This document shows, one piece after another, positions 38,325 through 47,666 of a DNA stretch of 64,000 nucleotides. This stretch comes from Providencia alcalifaciens (GTDB taxonomy: Bacteria > Pseudomonadota > Gammaproteobacteria > Enterobacterales > Enterobacteriaceae), in assembly GCF_915403165.1 (NCBI RefSeq), contig NZ_OU659204.1, positions 1,178,001 through 1,242,000 of the forward strand, in the 5' to 3' direction. Both the position numbers and the translations under genes were made by a program. The notes beneath the pieces were generated by a model. That model saw nothing but the letters and a program-made list of their open reading frames with translations. It made no database searches and was not told the origin of the DNA. Numbering within the stretch: position 1 is the stretch's first letter; each line of letters begins with the position of its first letter.

Positions 38325-38870
38325 TTATTTATGTCCGTACTCTTCGTAATCTTTCGCTCTGATTACCGTGATATCTCTATCTATTTTAGTATTGTTACTG
38401 CGATGTTCGTTATGAGATACATCCTTGTGCAATACTTCACTTTCAATGGTATTAATTTTATTTTTACTTACTGAAATTGCATCATTCAGTTTTGTGAGCG
38501 TTTCTTGTTTTGAATGATGATGCTTATATGAAGAGCTATCTAATTTGTCTTGATATGCTTGGATTGAACTTGCAAGTTTTGTTAGCTGTTTTTTGATGCT
38601 TGCAGGGTCTTTTTTCCATGATGGCGTACGGCTATCCATCAAGTTATCAACTTGTGACTTAATAGATGTTAAAGCGTTTGAAATATTACTCTTCAGGATT
38701 TTAATGTCTTTCAGATGAACGGTTTTTTTGTCCGTAGTTACCTGTGGATGTTGGGTTGAATCATTATTGACGCTCTTAGTTGAACGTGCAAATTCAGTGA
38801 CATTGCCTTTATGGTCAGTCGTACTCATACGGCGAAGTTGGACTGATGGGGTATTATTAATTGTATTCAT
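38325..38870 (-). CDS. hypothetical Ser/Thr/Lys-rich helical protein
   Basis: This 181-residue protein is not recognised. It has no signal peptide or membrane helix. The first 50 residues are polar and disordered (MNTINNTPSVQLRRMSTTDH). Residues about 55-150 form predicted amphipathic helices and coiled coil with DNLMDSRTPSWKKDP inside, and the tail is His/Asn/Lys-rich. A polar disordered N-terminus plus helical body is common among type III secretion substrates, but also among many unknown proteins. It is a lone gene, AT-rich, between asmA and yegH, which are adjacent in E. coli. Confidence 0.6.
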   Translation of the reverse strand: MNTINNTPSVQLRRMSTTDHKGNVTEFARSTKSVNNDSTQHPQVTTDKKTVHLKDIKILKSNISNALTSIKSQVDNLMDSRTPSWKKDPASIKKQLTKLASSIQAYQDKLDSSSYKHHHSKQETLTKLNDAISVSKNKINTIESEVLHKDVSHNEHRSNNTKIDRDITVIRAKDYEEYGHK

Positions 38871-38990
38871 AGGTAGAGTCTCATTAAAGATTGATTATTA
38901 AACAATTTGAATTATTCAACACGCAAATAATTATTTCTTTAAAAAAACGCTACTACTTTTTATTAATGGTTATACGGCTGTAATTCCTTC

Positions 38991-39034
38991 GACAAAAAAA
39001 TACCGGCTCAATATTAAGATAAAAGCCGGTATTT
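38991..39034 (-). terminator. Rho-independent terminator of yegH
   Basis: Perfect 11-bp arms AAATACCGGCT (38998-39008) and AGCCGGTATTT (39024-39034). On the minus strand TTTTGTC extends the T run. Confidence 0.88.
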
Positions 39035-39063
39035 AGATTGCATTAATCGTGACTTGTCTTAGA

Positions 39064-39095
39064 CACACATTGTCTTAATCACACATTGCATTAAT
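39064..39095. repeat. two 16-bp tandem repeats after yegH
   Basis: CACACATTGTCTTAAT (39064-39079) and CACACATTGCATTAAT (39080-39095) differ at two positions. They lie just downstream of the yegH stop. Confidence 0.7.
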
Positions 39096-39100
39096 CCAGA

Positions 39101-40684
39101 TTAGTCATCCACATAATCGTAGCCATCACCCGTAGGTGCTGGTGGTGTAATCAAGACTTTATTAACGCGATGGCTATTGACTTCAATAGGTTGGAAAATA
39201 CAGCCATTAATTTCGACTTGCTCACCCACTTCAGGAACGCGTTGTAAATGTTCCATTAAAAGACCGGCAATAGTTTCATACTCACGCTTATCATCCAGCT
39301 CCATTGGGATATACATAATTAAATCTTCCAGTGGCATAAAGCCATTGGCAATCCATGTACCATCTTCCAATTTTTGAATGTCATGGCGGGAGTCATTTTC
39401 TTCATCGCCAACTGGTAAATTACCTGCGATAGTTTCCATCACGTCAGTTAATGTCACGATACCTTCGACTGAGCCAAATTCATCCACAACAAATGCAAAG
39501 TGTGTATGGGCTTTTCGGAACTGTTCTAACGCTTTTAACAATGATAAACCTTCAGGGAAAATAAGTGGCTGAGTGACCAGCGCGCGTAAATTCAGCTGTT
39601 CACCACTAAGTTGCTGTTTGACGAGATCTAAGACATACACGACACCAATCGGGTCATCGCTGATGGTTTCATCAACAACAACAAAACGTGAATGTGGATT
39701 TTTTTCCATTAACTCAATTAGTTCTGCTGAGGATTTATTAATATCCAAATAATCCACATCATGGCGGGACGTCATAATACTTTCGACGTTACGCTGCGCC
39801 ATGCCCAACACGCGCGCAATCATTAAGCGCTCTTGTGGGTCAAAAACAGATTGGTTATCGGAAATCAAATCAGACGTCCTTGCGTCTAATTCGCCGCGTT
39901 CATTTTTACCACTTAAAATACGCAACACCGCTTCCGCAGTACGTTCGCGCAGAGGACGAGTCCCTTTTAGGAACTTCCGGCGGTTAAATTGTGCGAATTG
40001 GTTGAGCATCTCTATCATGATAGAGAAACCAATTGCCGCATACAGATAACCTTTTGGAATGGCGTAACCAAAACCTTCAGCGACAAGGCTGAAACCAATC
40101 ATCAGTAAGAAGCTTAAACATAAAATGACGATGGTTGGGTGCGCATTAACGAAGCTGGTCAGTGGTTTACTCGCCCAGATCATTAACATCATGGCGATAG
40201 TGACCGCAGCAACCATGACGCCGATATGGTCAACCATACCGACCGCAGTAATTACGGAGTCTAATGAAAACACCGCATCTAATACGATAATTTGCGCGAC
40301 AACCGCCCAGAAATTGGAGGTTTTACGTTGGTTGTTGGTATGCTCGTCCTTTCCTTCTAACCGCTCGTTTAGCTCCATGGTGGCTTTAAACAAGAGGAAT
40401 ATCCCCCCGATAAGCATTATCAGGTCTCTGGCGCTAAATGGATGCTCAAATAGAGTTAGAATAGGTTGGGTCAGCGTGATCAACCATGAAAGGCTGAATA
40501 ATAGAATGACACGCATTACTAGGGCACAAGTTAACCCTGTGATACGAGCTTTATCACGCAGTTTAGCTGGGAGTTTATCGGCCAGAATGGCGATAAAAAC
40601 GAGGTTATCAATACCAAGAACGATTTCAAGAACGATTAGGGTAGCTAAGCCTGCCCAAATCGAAGGATCTGCGATCCATTCCAT
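39101..40684 (-). CDS. yegH: TerC/CBS/CorC membrane protein YegH
   Basis: YegH has 527 residues. An N-terminal TerC-like domain of seven helices carries [20 protein letters not shown] and [17 protein letters not shown] cytoplasmic CBS pair (about 305-430) includes [12 protein letters not shown] and [19 protein letters not shown]-terminal CorC/HlyC domain ends it. Related TerC proteins move manganese or other metals, and CorC domains occur in magnesium/cobalt efflux, so a metal transport role is likely. Length equals E. coli YegH. It diverges from gnd. Confidence 0.92.
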   Translation of the reverse strand: MEWIADPSIWAGLATLIVLEIVLGIDNLVFIAILADKLPAKLRDKARITGLTCALVMRVILLFSLSWLITLTQPILTLFEHPFSARDLIMLIGGIFLLFKATMELNERLEGKDEHTNNQRKTSNFWAVVAQIIVLDAVFSLDSVITAVGMVDHIGVMVAAVTIAMMLMIWASKPLTSFVNAHPTIVILCLSFLLMIGFSLVAEGFGYAIPKGYLYAAIGFSIMIEMLNQFAQFNRRKFLKGTRPLRERTAEAVLRILSGKNERGELDARTSDLISDNQSVFDPQERLMIARVLGMAQRNVESIMTSRHDVDYLDINKSSAELIELMEKNPHSRFVVVDETISDDPIGVVYVLDLVKQQLSGEQLNLRALVTQPLIFPEGLSLLKALEQFRKAHTHFAFVVDEFGSVEGIVTLTDVMETIAGNLPVGDEENDSRHDIQKLEDGTWIANGFMPLEDLIMYIPMELDDKREYETIAGLLMEHLQRVPEVGEQVEINGCIFQPIEVNSHRVNKVLITPPAPTGDGYDYVDD

Positions 40685-40926
40685 ACAGTTTGTTTTGCCT
40701 TCTGATATGACGGCTTATACCGACTGGTGAATAATGAGGTTTGTTGGCTTAAATATCAATAAAAATTAATTCAAGTGGCATGATATTTGGCAAAAAATGA
40801 TTCGATTAGTTTATCGATTGCATCAATAACTACCATGGAGCAGCATCCTGAGTTAACATGTGATCCCGTTAACAGAATGTCAGCACAATCGAGGCTGACT
40901 TGGTCCTAATCAGACAGGAGTTTTTC

Positions 40927-42333
40927 ATGTCAAAGCAGCAGATTGGTGTTGTCGGAATGGCGGTCATGGGTCGCAACTTAGCCCTGAACATCGAAAGTCG
41001 CGGTTATTCAGTGTCTATTTTTAACCGTTCAAAAGATAAAACTGATGAAGTCATTGCCGAAAATCCAGGGAAAAAATTAGTTCCCAACTACACGATTGAA
41101 GAGTTTGTCGACTCTCTGGAAAAACCACGCCGCATCCTGTTGATGGTTAAAGCGGGTGAAGCAACGGACAAAACCATTGCTGCATTAACGCCACATTTAG
41201 ACAAGGGCGACATTTTAATCGATGGTGGTAACACTCTGTACAAAGACACTATCCGTCGTAATCGCGAACTGTCAGAACAAGGATTCAACTTCATCGGTAC
41301 AGGTGTTTCCGGTGGTGAAGAAGGTGCACTGAAAGGCCCTTCAATCATGCCTGGTGGGCAAAAAGAAGCTTACGAATTAGTTGCCCCAATCTTAAAAGAG
41401 ATTGCAGCGAAAGCGGAAGGCGAGCCGTGTGTGACTTATATTGGTCCAGACGGAGCAGGTCATTATGTGAAAATGGTTCACAACGGTATCGAATACGGTG
41501 ACATGCAATTAATCGCTGAAGCTTACTCTTTATTAAAAGGTTCTCTGAACCTGAGTAATGAAGAGCTAGCGGAAACATTCTCTGAGTGGAACCAAGGCGA
41601 GCTAAGCAGCTACCTGATTGAAATTACAGCGGATATCTTCAAGAAAAAAGATGAAGAAGGTAAATATCTGGTTGATGTAATTTTAGATGAAGCGGCTAAC
41701 AAAGGTACGGGTAAATGGACTAGCCAAAGCGCTTTAGATCTTGGCATCCCACTGACTTTGATCACTGAATCTGTATTTGCGCGTTATATTTCTTTCCTGA
41801 AAGACCAACGTGTTGCTGCATCTAAAGTTTTAACCGGTCCAGTACTGAAAACGGTTGAAGGCGATAAAAAAGTCTTTATCGAGAAAGTACGCCGTGCACT
41901 TTACTTAGGCAAAATCGTTTCTTACGCTCAGGGCTTCCAGCAATTGAAAGCAGCGTCAGATGAGTACAACTGGGATCTGAACTACGGCGAAATCGCAAAA
42001 ATCTTCCGTGCTGGCTGTATCATCCGTGCACAGTTCCTGCAAAAAATCACTGATGCATACAATGACAACGCGCAGATCGCAAACTTACTGTTAGCACCTT
42101 ACTTCAAGCAAATCGCAGATGAGTACCAACAAGCTCTGCGTGATGTTGTCTGCTACGGCGTTCAAAACGGTATCCCAACACCAACATTCTCAGCGGCTAT
42201 CTCTTACTACGATAGCTACCGCTCAGCGGTACTGCCTGCGAACTTAATTCAAGCACAGCGTGACTACTTTGGTGCTCATACTTATAAACGTACTGATAAA
42301 GAAGGCGTTTTCCACACTGAGTGGATGGAATAA
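40927..42333 (+). CDS. gnd: 6-phosphogluconate dehydrogenase Gnd
   Basis: Gnd oxidatively decarboxylates 6-phosphogluconate to ribulose 5-phosphate with NADP, in the pentose phosphate pathway. The 468-residue protein has the NADP-binding [16 protein letters not shown] and [21 protein letters not shown], the catalytic [19 protein letters not shown] and [10 protein letters not shown] are all present. The ATG at 40927 is preceded by CAGGAG. In many enterics gnd borders the O-antigen locus and lies near his; here it lies 6.4 kb from hisI. Confidence 0.98.
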   Translation: MSKQQIGVVGMAVMGRNLALNIESRGYSVSIFNRSKDKTDEVIAENPGKKLVPNYTIEEFVDSLEKPRRILLMVKAGEATDKTIAALTPHLDKGDILIDGGNTLYKDTIRRNRELSEQGFNFIGTGVSGGEEGALKGPSIMPGGQKEAYELVAPILKEIAAKAEGEPCVTYIGPDGAGHYVKMVHNGIEYGDMQLIAEAYSLLKGSLNLSNEELAETFSEWNQGELSSYLIEITADIFKKKDEEGKYLVDVILDEAANKGTGKWTSQSALDLGIPLTLITESVFARYISFLKDQRVAASKVLTGPVLKTVEGDKKVFIEKVRRALYLGKIVSYAQGFQQLKAASDEYNWDLNYGEIAKIFRAGCIIRAQFLQKITDAYNDNAQIANLLLAPYFKQIADEYQQALRDVVCYGVQNGIPTPTFSAAISYYDSYRSAVLPANLIQAQRDYFGAHTYKRTDKEGVFHTEWME

Positions 42334-42364
42334 GGATAAACCGTTAGGTTATCTTCCGTAAGTG

Positions 42365-42396
42365 AAAAAAGGTGCTCAACTGAGCGCCTTTTTTAT
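42365..42396 (+). terminator. Rho-independent terminator of gnd
   Basis: AAAAAAGGTGCTC (42365-42377) and GAGCGCCTTTTTT (42382-42394) pair with one G-U and an AACT loop, with T run included. Confidence 0.93.
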
Positions 42397-42505
42397 TTCT
42401 AACTTTTTATACACTTTCAGACTTCGAGTATTTCTTTCCTCACGCTTTTCCCGTTGAATACCCTGACAAAAAATAGGCTAAAAAACAAAGTAGGTATTCC
42501 ACAGC

Positions 42506-43882
42506 ATGAAAGCCAAAATAATTATTTTTACAGTATTCAGCATTATTTTTATTTTATCTTGTGCCTTTATATCTGGCATCGTGCTTTCTATGAACAAAGA
42601 ACCTAGTTCTGAACTCCGCCATAAAGGCGAGAAACTCGGCTACAGTATTTACACTATTTATAATGATAAAGTATATGCGAGTGTTCCAAGTAATGGCGAT
42701 TATCTGATAGAGAATGCAGATTCTTCCAGCTTTAGGTTATTACCTGAAAGTTCGCGTTATGAACAGCAAGTGGCGATAGATAAAAATCATGTTTATTGTG
42801 GAAACTTGGCAATCCCTGCATTTAATCCGAACAGTGTGAAATCGCTGGGAAATAGCTATTTTACCGATGGAAATCAGACCGTATATTGCTCAATGGGCTC
42901 AGTAAGGAATTATGAGCTTTCAACAATGGATGAATTATTTCAGTCTTGGTTATATGGCTGGGATTTAGGGAATAAACCGCAAACCTATATTTACCCGATG
43001 AAACCACTTCCTGCATCATCGACGCCGTATCAATCATTATTGTCACGTTATTTGGCAACTGACGGGCAGCGCATTTTTTATAAAGGCGAATATATGCCAG
43101 ATGCGGATCCTGCAACCCTACAAGATATTGGCTCCCTTCAGGATGATGGTTCCGTGAGAGATAGCCTTCATTTTTATCGTGATAATCTTAACGTCTATTA
43201 TGACCAATATAAATTACCAATAAAGAGTCATTCTGATTTATACAGCTTGATATTGGATGGGTTATTTCAAGAGGGTTATTTGATTGACCCGCAATCTGGC
43301 AATGTGGCAATGAATGATATTTTATTTCCTGAGCAATACGCGCCTTATCAGCTAATAAGCCGTAATAGCCAGCATGTGAATCAAGCGCTATTTCTCTCTA
43401 AAGATGGCGTATTTTTCTATCATAGAGAAAAAGAAATTATTGTTCGGGCGGGGGATAACACATTTATTGACGGTGAATTAAAGGAAATAGCTCCCTTAGT
43501 ATTCACTTATAATAACCAAACGTATTATCTACAGGATTCTGAGATTTGGGGAACCAATAAAAATCCGGGGTTAATTTCACGGAGTACAAAAATTTATCGT
43601 TTCAATGAGACGAATAGCGCACCTTGGGAAAAGGTGGGGGATTTAGATCATCGCAGGTTTGGTCAGGTATGGAAAAAAGGGAATGAATATTATTATTTTG
43701 ATAATTTAGGTTCTACTCAATTAATTCGATATACCATTTATCGAATCGATAACCAGCGTACCGTGAACCGTTTGTTAAATGAACCGTTATTACCAAAAGA
43801 TATTCGCGTCTTGATTGATAATGATGATTTGCAGCCGATAAGGGGCACCGAAGTGGTTCATGCTATTACCAAGTATCGATAA
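42506..43882 (+). CDS. DKNYY-like repeat membrane-anchored protein
   Basis: This is a 458-residue protein with an N-terminal signal anchor (about 4-28). The rest resembles DKNYY-family proteins, built of short beta repeats with motifs such as DKNHVYCGNLAI, DGQRIFYKGEYMPDADPATL, RDNLNVYYDQYKL and SKDGVFFYHREKEI. Similar proteins are common in Enterobacterales and have no established function. It is likely periplasmic. It occupies the interval between gnd and his that often carries surface-polysaccharide genes, but no glycosyltransferase feature is seen. Confidence 0.75.
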   Translation: MKAKIIIFTVFSIIFILSCAFISGIVLSMNKEPSSELRHKGEKLGYSIYTIYNDKVYASVPSNGDYLIENADSSSFRLLPESSRYEQQVAIDKNHVYCGNLAIPAFNPNSVKSLGNSYFTDGNQTVYCSMGSVRNYELSTMDELFQSWLYGWDLGNKPQTYIYPMKPLPASSTPYQSLLSRYLATDGQRIFYKGEYMPDADPATLQDIGSLQDDGSVRDSLHFYRDNLNVYYDQYKLPIKSHSDLYSLILDGLFQEGYLIDPQSGNVAMNDILFPEQYAPYQLISRNSQHVNQALFLSKDGVFFYHREKEIIVRAGDNTFIDGELKEIAPLVFTYNNQTYYLQDSEIWGTNKNPGLISRSTKIYRFNETNSAPWEKVGDLDHRRFGQVWKKGNEYYYFDNLGSTQLIRYTIYRIDNQRTVNRLLNEPLLPKDIRVLIDNDDLQPIRGTEVVHAITKYR

Positions 43883-43946
43883 GATTCGATATCTATACAG
43901 AAATTCTGATATTATCGATAGCCATTTTCGAAATCGCTATCGATAA
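43874..43946. repeat. cluster of TATCGATA palindromes before the MFS gene
   Basis: TATCGATA occurs at 43874, 43913 and 43938. TTATCGATAGC (43912-43922) and GCTATCGATAA (43936-43946) are perfect 11-bp inverted arms around 13 bases. The cluster ends about 24 bases before the MFS start, where an operator or leader hairpin would lie. Confidence 0.7.
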
Positions 43947-43969
43947 CTCACCTGTTCAGAATCGGTCAT

Positions 43970-45163
43970 ATGCATAAATTTCTCGCTTTATTATTACTTT
44001 TAGTCCTATTGGGCCCTCTTGGGATAGACCTGTATTTACCGACTATTCCTGCTATCGCTAAAGATTTAGGGAGTAGCGAGTCCATAATTCAATCGACCAT
44101 TGGATTATTTATTTTAGTCTTAGGGATTGGGCAGCTAATTTCAGGGCCATTAGTCGATAGATTTGGTCGTAAGCCTATCGCTATCATTGGGTTAGCTATT
44201 TATCTGGCGGGCTCAATTGTCGCCGCATTCTCAACGACGGCTGGGTTATTTATTGCTTCCCGACTGTTACAAGGGGTGGCTGTATGCTGCACTTCTGTGG
44301 TGGCATTTAGCTGTGTCCGCGACCGTATGAATGGCACTGAAGCTGCACGAGCATTTGGTTTTTTAAATGGAACACTCAATATTGTGCCTGCCTTGGCTCC
44401 CTTATTAGGGGGATTGCTGGCGGAGGCTTGGGGATGGCGAGCGCCATTTTGGTTTTTGGCGATTTACGCTGTGGCAATTTTCTTGCTGATTCTATTTTTC
44501 CTACCAGAAACACGCCCAGCCAGTTTACAGCAGGTTAAAAAGCTTCAGTTTAAGAGCTATTTTCGAATTTTAACCAGCGAGCATTTTTTGATTTTCGCGT
44601 TAGTCAATGCTGGCGCAATGGGTATGGCACTGACGTATGTCTCTCTAGCCCCTAGCGTATTAATGGGGGATGCTAAGCTATCGCCTCTCGCATTTTCGAT
44701 TGTCTTTGGTGTTAATGGTTTCTGGATCATGCTGGCGAGTTATATCGCGAATTACTGCATTCGAAAAATGGGGCGTCCAGCGTGTTTATCTATCGGTAGT
44801 GTCATGATGGCACTCGGTTGTATCGGATTATTATTCGGTTTGATGGTGCTTTCACCTGAAATACAAACTCATTGGTCAGTGTATATGTTGCCAGTTGCCT
44901 GCGCGTGTACAGGGCTTGCTTTTATGATGGGTACGGCGACCAGCTATGCGTTAGAGCCATTTGGCAATGAAGCAGGGGCGGCATCAGCCCTCGTGGGGTT
45001 TGTGCAAATGGCGGGTGGCGCAGTATTAGGGTTATGTGCAATTGCGTTACCAATAGCACCGAAATTGTCTCTTGCGCTAGTGATGCTAGCGGGATGTATT
45101 TTCGGGTTAGTTGCAAGAAAAACCAGTATAAAACGCGCCGCCGTAATAGAAAAAATAGAGTAA
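43970..45163 (+). CDS. MFS drug exporter, Bcr/CmlA (MdtL-like) type
   Basis: This 397-residue inner-membrane protein has twelve hydrophobic helices. The 12-TMS drug:proton antiporter motifs are present: GIDLYLPTIPAIAKDL at the N-terminus, GPLVDRFGRKPIAIIG (motif A), and LNIVPALAPLLGGLLAEAWGWRAPFW (motif C region). The group includes Bcr, MdtL and the chloramphenicol exporter CmlA. The next gene is a chloramphenicol-acetyltransferase-like enzyme, which fits a shared role against phenicols or another toxic compound. Substrate is not provable here. Confidence 0.88.
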   Translation: MHKFLALLLLLVLLGPLGIDLYLPTIPAIAKDLGSSESIIQSTIGLFILVLGIGQLISGPLVDRFGRKPIAIIGLAIYLAGSIVAAFSTTAGLFIASRLLQGVAVCCTSVVAFSCVRDRMNGTEAARAFGFLNGTLNIVPALAPLLGGLLAEAWGWRAPFWFLAIYAVAIFLLILFFLPETRPASLQQVKKLQFKSYFRILTSEHFLIFALVNAGAMGMALTYVSLAPSVLMGDAKLSPLAFSIVFGVNGFWIMLASYIANYCIRKMGRPACLSIGSVMMALGCIGLLFGLMVLSPEIQTHWSVYMLPVACACTGLAFMMGTATSYALEPFGNEAGAASALVGFVQMAGGAVLGLCAIALPIAPKLSLALVMLAGCIFGLVARKTSIKRAAVIEKIE

Positions 45164-45211
45164 TCGATATGATTAATAATCCATTATTAAAGCAGCCGAG
45201 GATCGGTTAGC

Positions 45212-45260
45212 GGTGATGTAGTGTGAACGCAATTACATCACCATAGAATGCGTTCTATGG
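45212..45260 (+). promoter_or_regulatory. tandem hairpins upstream of the CatB-like gene
   Basis: GGTGATGTA (45212-45220) and TACATCACC (45234-45242) form a perfect 9-bp stem. CCATAGAA (45241-45248) and TTCTATGG (45253-45260) form a perfect 8-bp stem with a TGCG loop. The two share CC at 45241-45242. They precede the start codon at 45292 by 31 bases. Confidence 0.65.
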
Positions 45261-45291
45261 TAATTAAATACGGATTTAAAGGTTATTTACC

Positions 45292-45927
45292 ATGAAAAAT
45301 AAACATTGGTCGAAAACGCAGTTATTACATGAAGTTGTTCAAAATCCCAATATCCATATTAAAGGATGCCACAGTTATTATAGTGATTGTTGGGATGAGG
45401 GTTTTGAACCGTCCGTAGTGCGTTATTTACAAGGCGATGAACAGAGCCGAGATTGGCAGTTAGCTTGGAATGTAGACCAACTCTATATTGGCGATTATGT
45501 GTGTATTGGGGCTGAAGCCGTTATTTTGATGGGGGGAAATCATACCCATCGACTAGATTGGTTCTGTTTGTACCCTTTTCTTGAACATATTGAAGAAGCC
45601 TATATTGGTAAAGGCGATACCACTATTGGTGACGGCGCTTGGATTGGGATGCGGGCATTTATCATGCCAGGCGTTCAAATAGGCGAAGGCGCGGTGATAG
45701 CGGCAAACAGTGTCGTGGTTAAAGATGTGGCACCTTACACCATTGTTGGTGGTAACCCTGCAAAGCCAATTAATACTCGTTTTTCCCCTGATGTAATAGA
45801 GCAATTATTAGCGTTGAAGATCTATGAATGGCATGAAGATAAGTTCGATGCGTTAAAAATGTTTATTTGCAGTTCGGATTTTCTGGCCTTAAAAGAGGCT
45901 AGCGAACAGTATGACCAAACTCATTAA
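45292..45927 (+). CDS. CatB-like xenobiotic O-acetyltransferase
   Basis: This is a hexapeptide-repeat (left-handed beta-helix) acetyltransferase of 211 residues in the group that holds type B chloramphenicol and streptogramin acetyltransferases. NPNIHIKGCHSYYSDCWDEGFE opens the protein. The loop GGNHTHRLDW carries the candidate catalytic His (CatB: AGNQGHRYDW). IGDGAWIGMRAFIMPGVQIGEGAVIAANSVV forms the helix turns, and VGGNPAKPI ends the catalytic region. AAAGG precedes the start. With the MFS exporter upstream it may form an intrinsic resistance pair. A different xenobiotic substrate is possible. Confidence 0.82.
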   Translation: MKNKHWSKTQLLHEVVQNPNIHIKGCHSYYSDCWDEGFEPSVVRYLQGDEQSRDWQLAWNVDQLYIGDYVCIGAEAVILMGGNHTHRLDWFCLYPFLEHIEEAYIGKGDTTIGDGAWIGMRAFIMPGVQIGEGAVIAANSVVVKDVAPYTIVGGNPAKPINTRFSPDVIEQLLALKIYEWHEDKFDALKMFICSSDFLALKEASEQYDQTH

Positions 45928-46127
45928 TGGGTCATAGTACTTAAAATTTATTTTTTCAATTTGAAGGGTTATCACTAGATAGCCCTTTTTTAGGATTAAT
46001 CACTCATCATTTTGTGATTACCTTGGCTTATTTATTACCATAATACGAGTATGTTAATTAGGCAGTCAGGTGTTAGGTTTACTCATGCAGTATCAAACTC
46101 ATGCAGTTTTAATTTGAGTCAACGCCT

Positions 46128-46550
46128 ATGAAAAAATTAACTTGTCGTATTTTTCATTTATTGGCTTATTATCGTTGTATTTTGTTGCTTCCCATTATTA
46201 GTAGCTGTTTTCCCTCTTTTCTTTATGCCTCATCTGAAAAAGCAGTCGCATATCCCGCACCGATTAATATCAGTCAGATTGAAATCAAATATAACGATCA
46301 ACTGGATTACCCTGAGATAATTGGCAACATTACGAATGTTTCAAATGTTGTTTTATATCAGACCTATATTAGATTTGAGTTACTGAAGGATGGCGTGTTT
46401 ATTGGGGAAACAAACTATAGGGTGACGAGCTCAATTAAACCAAAACAAACGGTAAATTTCATTGTTACTATTCCAGATTATGATGTTGTACCCAATGAGC
46501 AGATTGTTGTTGAAACCATCGCAGCCTATTATTTGGATAAACCACGTTAA
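46128..46550 (+). CDS. small exported protein with FxLYD-like domain
   Basis: This 140-residue protein has an N-terminal signal sequence (hydrophobic CILLLPIISSCFPSFLYA, cleavage near ASSEK). A single immunoglobulin-like beta domain follows (IKYNDQLDYPEIIGNITNVSN, then a FELLKDGVFIGET strand and KPKQTVNFIVTIPDYD). The pattern recalls FxLYD or related periplasmic domains of unknown function. The segment SSCFPSF might mimic a lipobox but lacks the usual residues. It stands alone before a terminator hairpin. Confidence 0.65.
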   Translation: MKKLTCRIFHLLAYYRCILLLPIISSCFPSFLYASSEKAVAYPAPINISQIEIKYNDQLDYPEIIGNITNVSNVVLYQTYIRFELLKDGVFIGETNYRVTSSIKPKQTVNFIVTIPDYDVVPNEQIVVETIAAYYLDKPR

Positions 46551-46557
46551 GTGTCAT

Positions 46558-46588
46558 TTAGGAGCCAGCTGATGATGGTGGCTCCTAA
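46558..46588. terminator. hairpin between convergent genes
   Basis: Perfect 10-bp arms TTAGGAGCCA (46558-46567) and TGGCTCCTAA (46579-46588). Tails are only mildly T-rich on either strand. It lies between the exported-protein gene and yeaK. Confidence 0.6.
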
Positions 46589-46605
46589 TCAATCAGTATG
46601 ATGAG

Positions 46606-47118
46606 TTATTCATCATTTGTGCGAATAAACTCGACTAAAGTGGGTGAAGCGATACGCTGGTAATCTTGGGTATTGAGAATAATTGAGCGTTCTAGGCTTC
46701 CCGCATTAAACGCGAGTTCATCAAATCGGGCAAACAGGTAGGGGTCAGCGATAAGCTTCAGTGATGGATGAAAGCTAAATGGCGGGATAGCGCCGAAAAC
46801 ACAGTGGGTGAGTTCATCGACCTCTTTCGGGCTAGCTAATGAGGCACGAGTACCGCCAATGGCTTTGGCAATTTTACCTAAATCCGCTTGTTGATCAGCA
46901 GGTAAGATGGCTAAAACATGTTGGCGAATACTATTTCCTTTCACATGACAGACTAACCCTTTGGCACCTTGACCTAGCTGCGTTCCGCGGATTTTTGCCA
47001 CTTCCTCAGACTTTCCCGCCGTTGGGTGTTCCATCACGCGATATTTTGCATTTTGGCTATTCAGTAATTGGGTTAATTGTGTAAAAACGTCATTGTCAGA
47101 CACAACGAGCTCCTTCAA
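46606..47118 (-). CDS. yeaK: YbaK-domain aminoacyl-tRNA deacylase YeaK
   Basis: YeaK is a trans-editing protein of the YbaK/ProX family that hydrolyses mischarged tRNAs. In E. coli it acts on Ser and non-protein amino acids on several tRNAs. The 170-residue protein carries KSEEVAKIRGTQLGQGAKGLVC. It also has the family's invariant Lys in HVKGN, IGGTRASLASPKEVDELT, and GAIPPFSFHPSLKLIADP. Alignment with E. coli YeaK is close. The genomic place near his is not that of E. coli. Confidence 0.92.
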   Translation of the reverse strand: MKELVVSDNDVFTQLTQLLNSQNAKYRVMEHPTAGKSEEVAKIRGTQLGQGAKGLVCHVKGNSIRQHVLAILPADQQADLGKIAKAIGGTRASLASPKEVDELTHCVFGAIPPFSFHPSLKLIADPYLFARFDELAFNAGSLERSIILNTQDYQRIASPTLVEFIRTNDE

Positions 47119-47225
47119 AAGTCCACATCAAATGAGGGGAATGATAGCAAGTTTATCCTGTTGGAACTAGGCGCACTCTGGATGTTAAATGGAACCATAC
47201 TTCGATTTTTAGATGAATATGTGTA

Positions 47226-47666
47226 TCAATAGCATGCATCTCGACCTTTAAATATATTGGCAATCATCATGGATGACTTAGGGTGAGTAATGATATTTTT
47301 AAGCGTTATTTTTAGTGCACTGATGTCATTACATGAAAACTCTTCATCATCATATTTTATTAAAACAGGAAATCCTAACTCCCTATTGATGGTGTAAGCG
47401 CATAACGTATTTTTGATGGAATCATTTTCGCTGTTATTCAATATGACAGCTTTATCATAGCTAGAGACTGAATTGCTTAACCGTGAAAGCGCATCTGCTT
47501 TTGGTTGATTTTTAATCTTAATACAAACAATATTATTTGTTGATTTTTCTATTAGTTTAAAAATGGAAATAATTTCACTCTCAATATTTTCTTTTAACAC
47601 GATAACATTAAGTGATTTCTCTAGGGCTGTTTTTAATAGTGCCAAAATATCATCATGGTTATTCAT
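47226..47666 (-). CDS. hypothetical protein, partner of nuclease-like gene
   Basis: This 146-residue protein is not recognised. It is a soluble alpha/beta-looking protein: alternating hydrophobic strands (LNVIVLKE, NNIVCIKIKN, YDKAVILNN, GFPVLIKYDD) and amphipathic helices, ending LKNIITHPKSS. The pattern could be a Rossmann-like or receiver-like sheet, but no motif is diagnostic. The start overlaps the stop of the upstream nuclease-like gene by eight bases, so the two are translated together. It is AT-rich. Confidence 0.68.
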   Translation of the reverse strand: MNNHDDILALLKTALEKSLNVIVLKENIESEIISIFKLIEKSTNNIVCIKIKNQPKADALSRLSNSVSSYDKAVILNNSENDSIKNTLCAYTINRELGFPVLIKYDDEEFSCNDISALKITLKNIITHPKSSMMIANIFKGRDACY

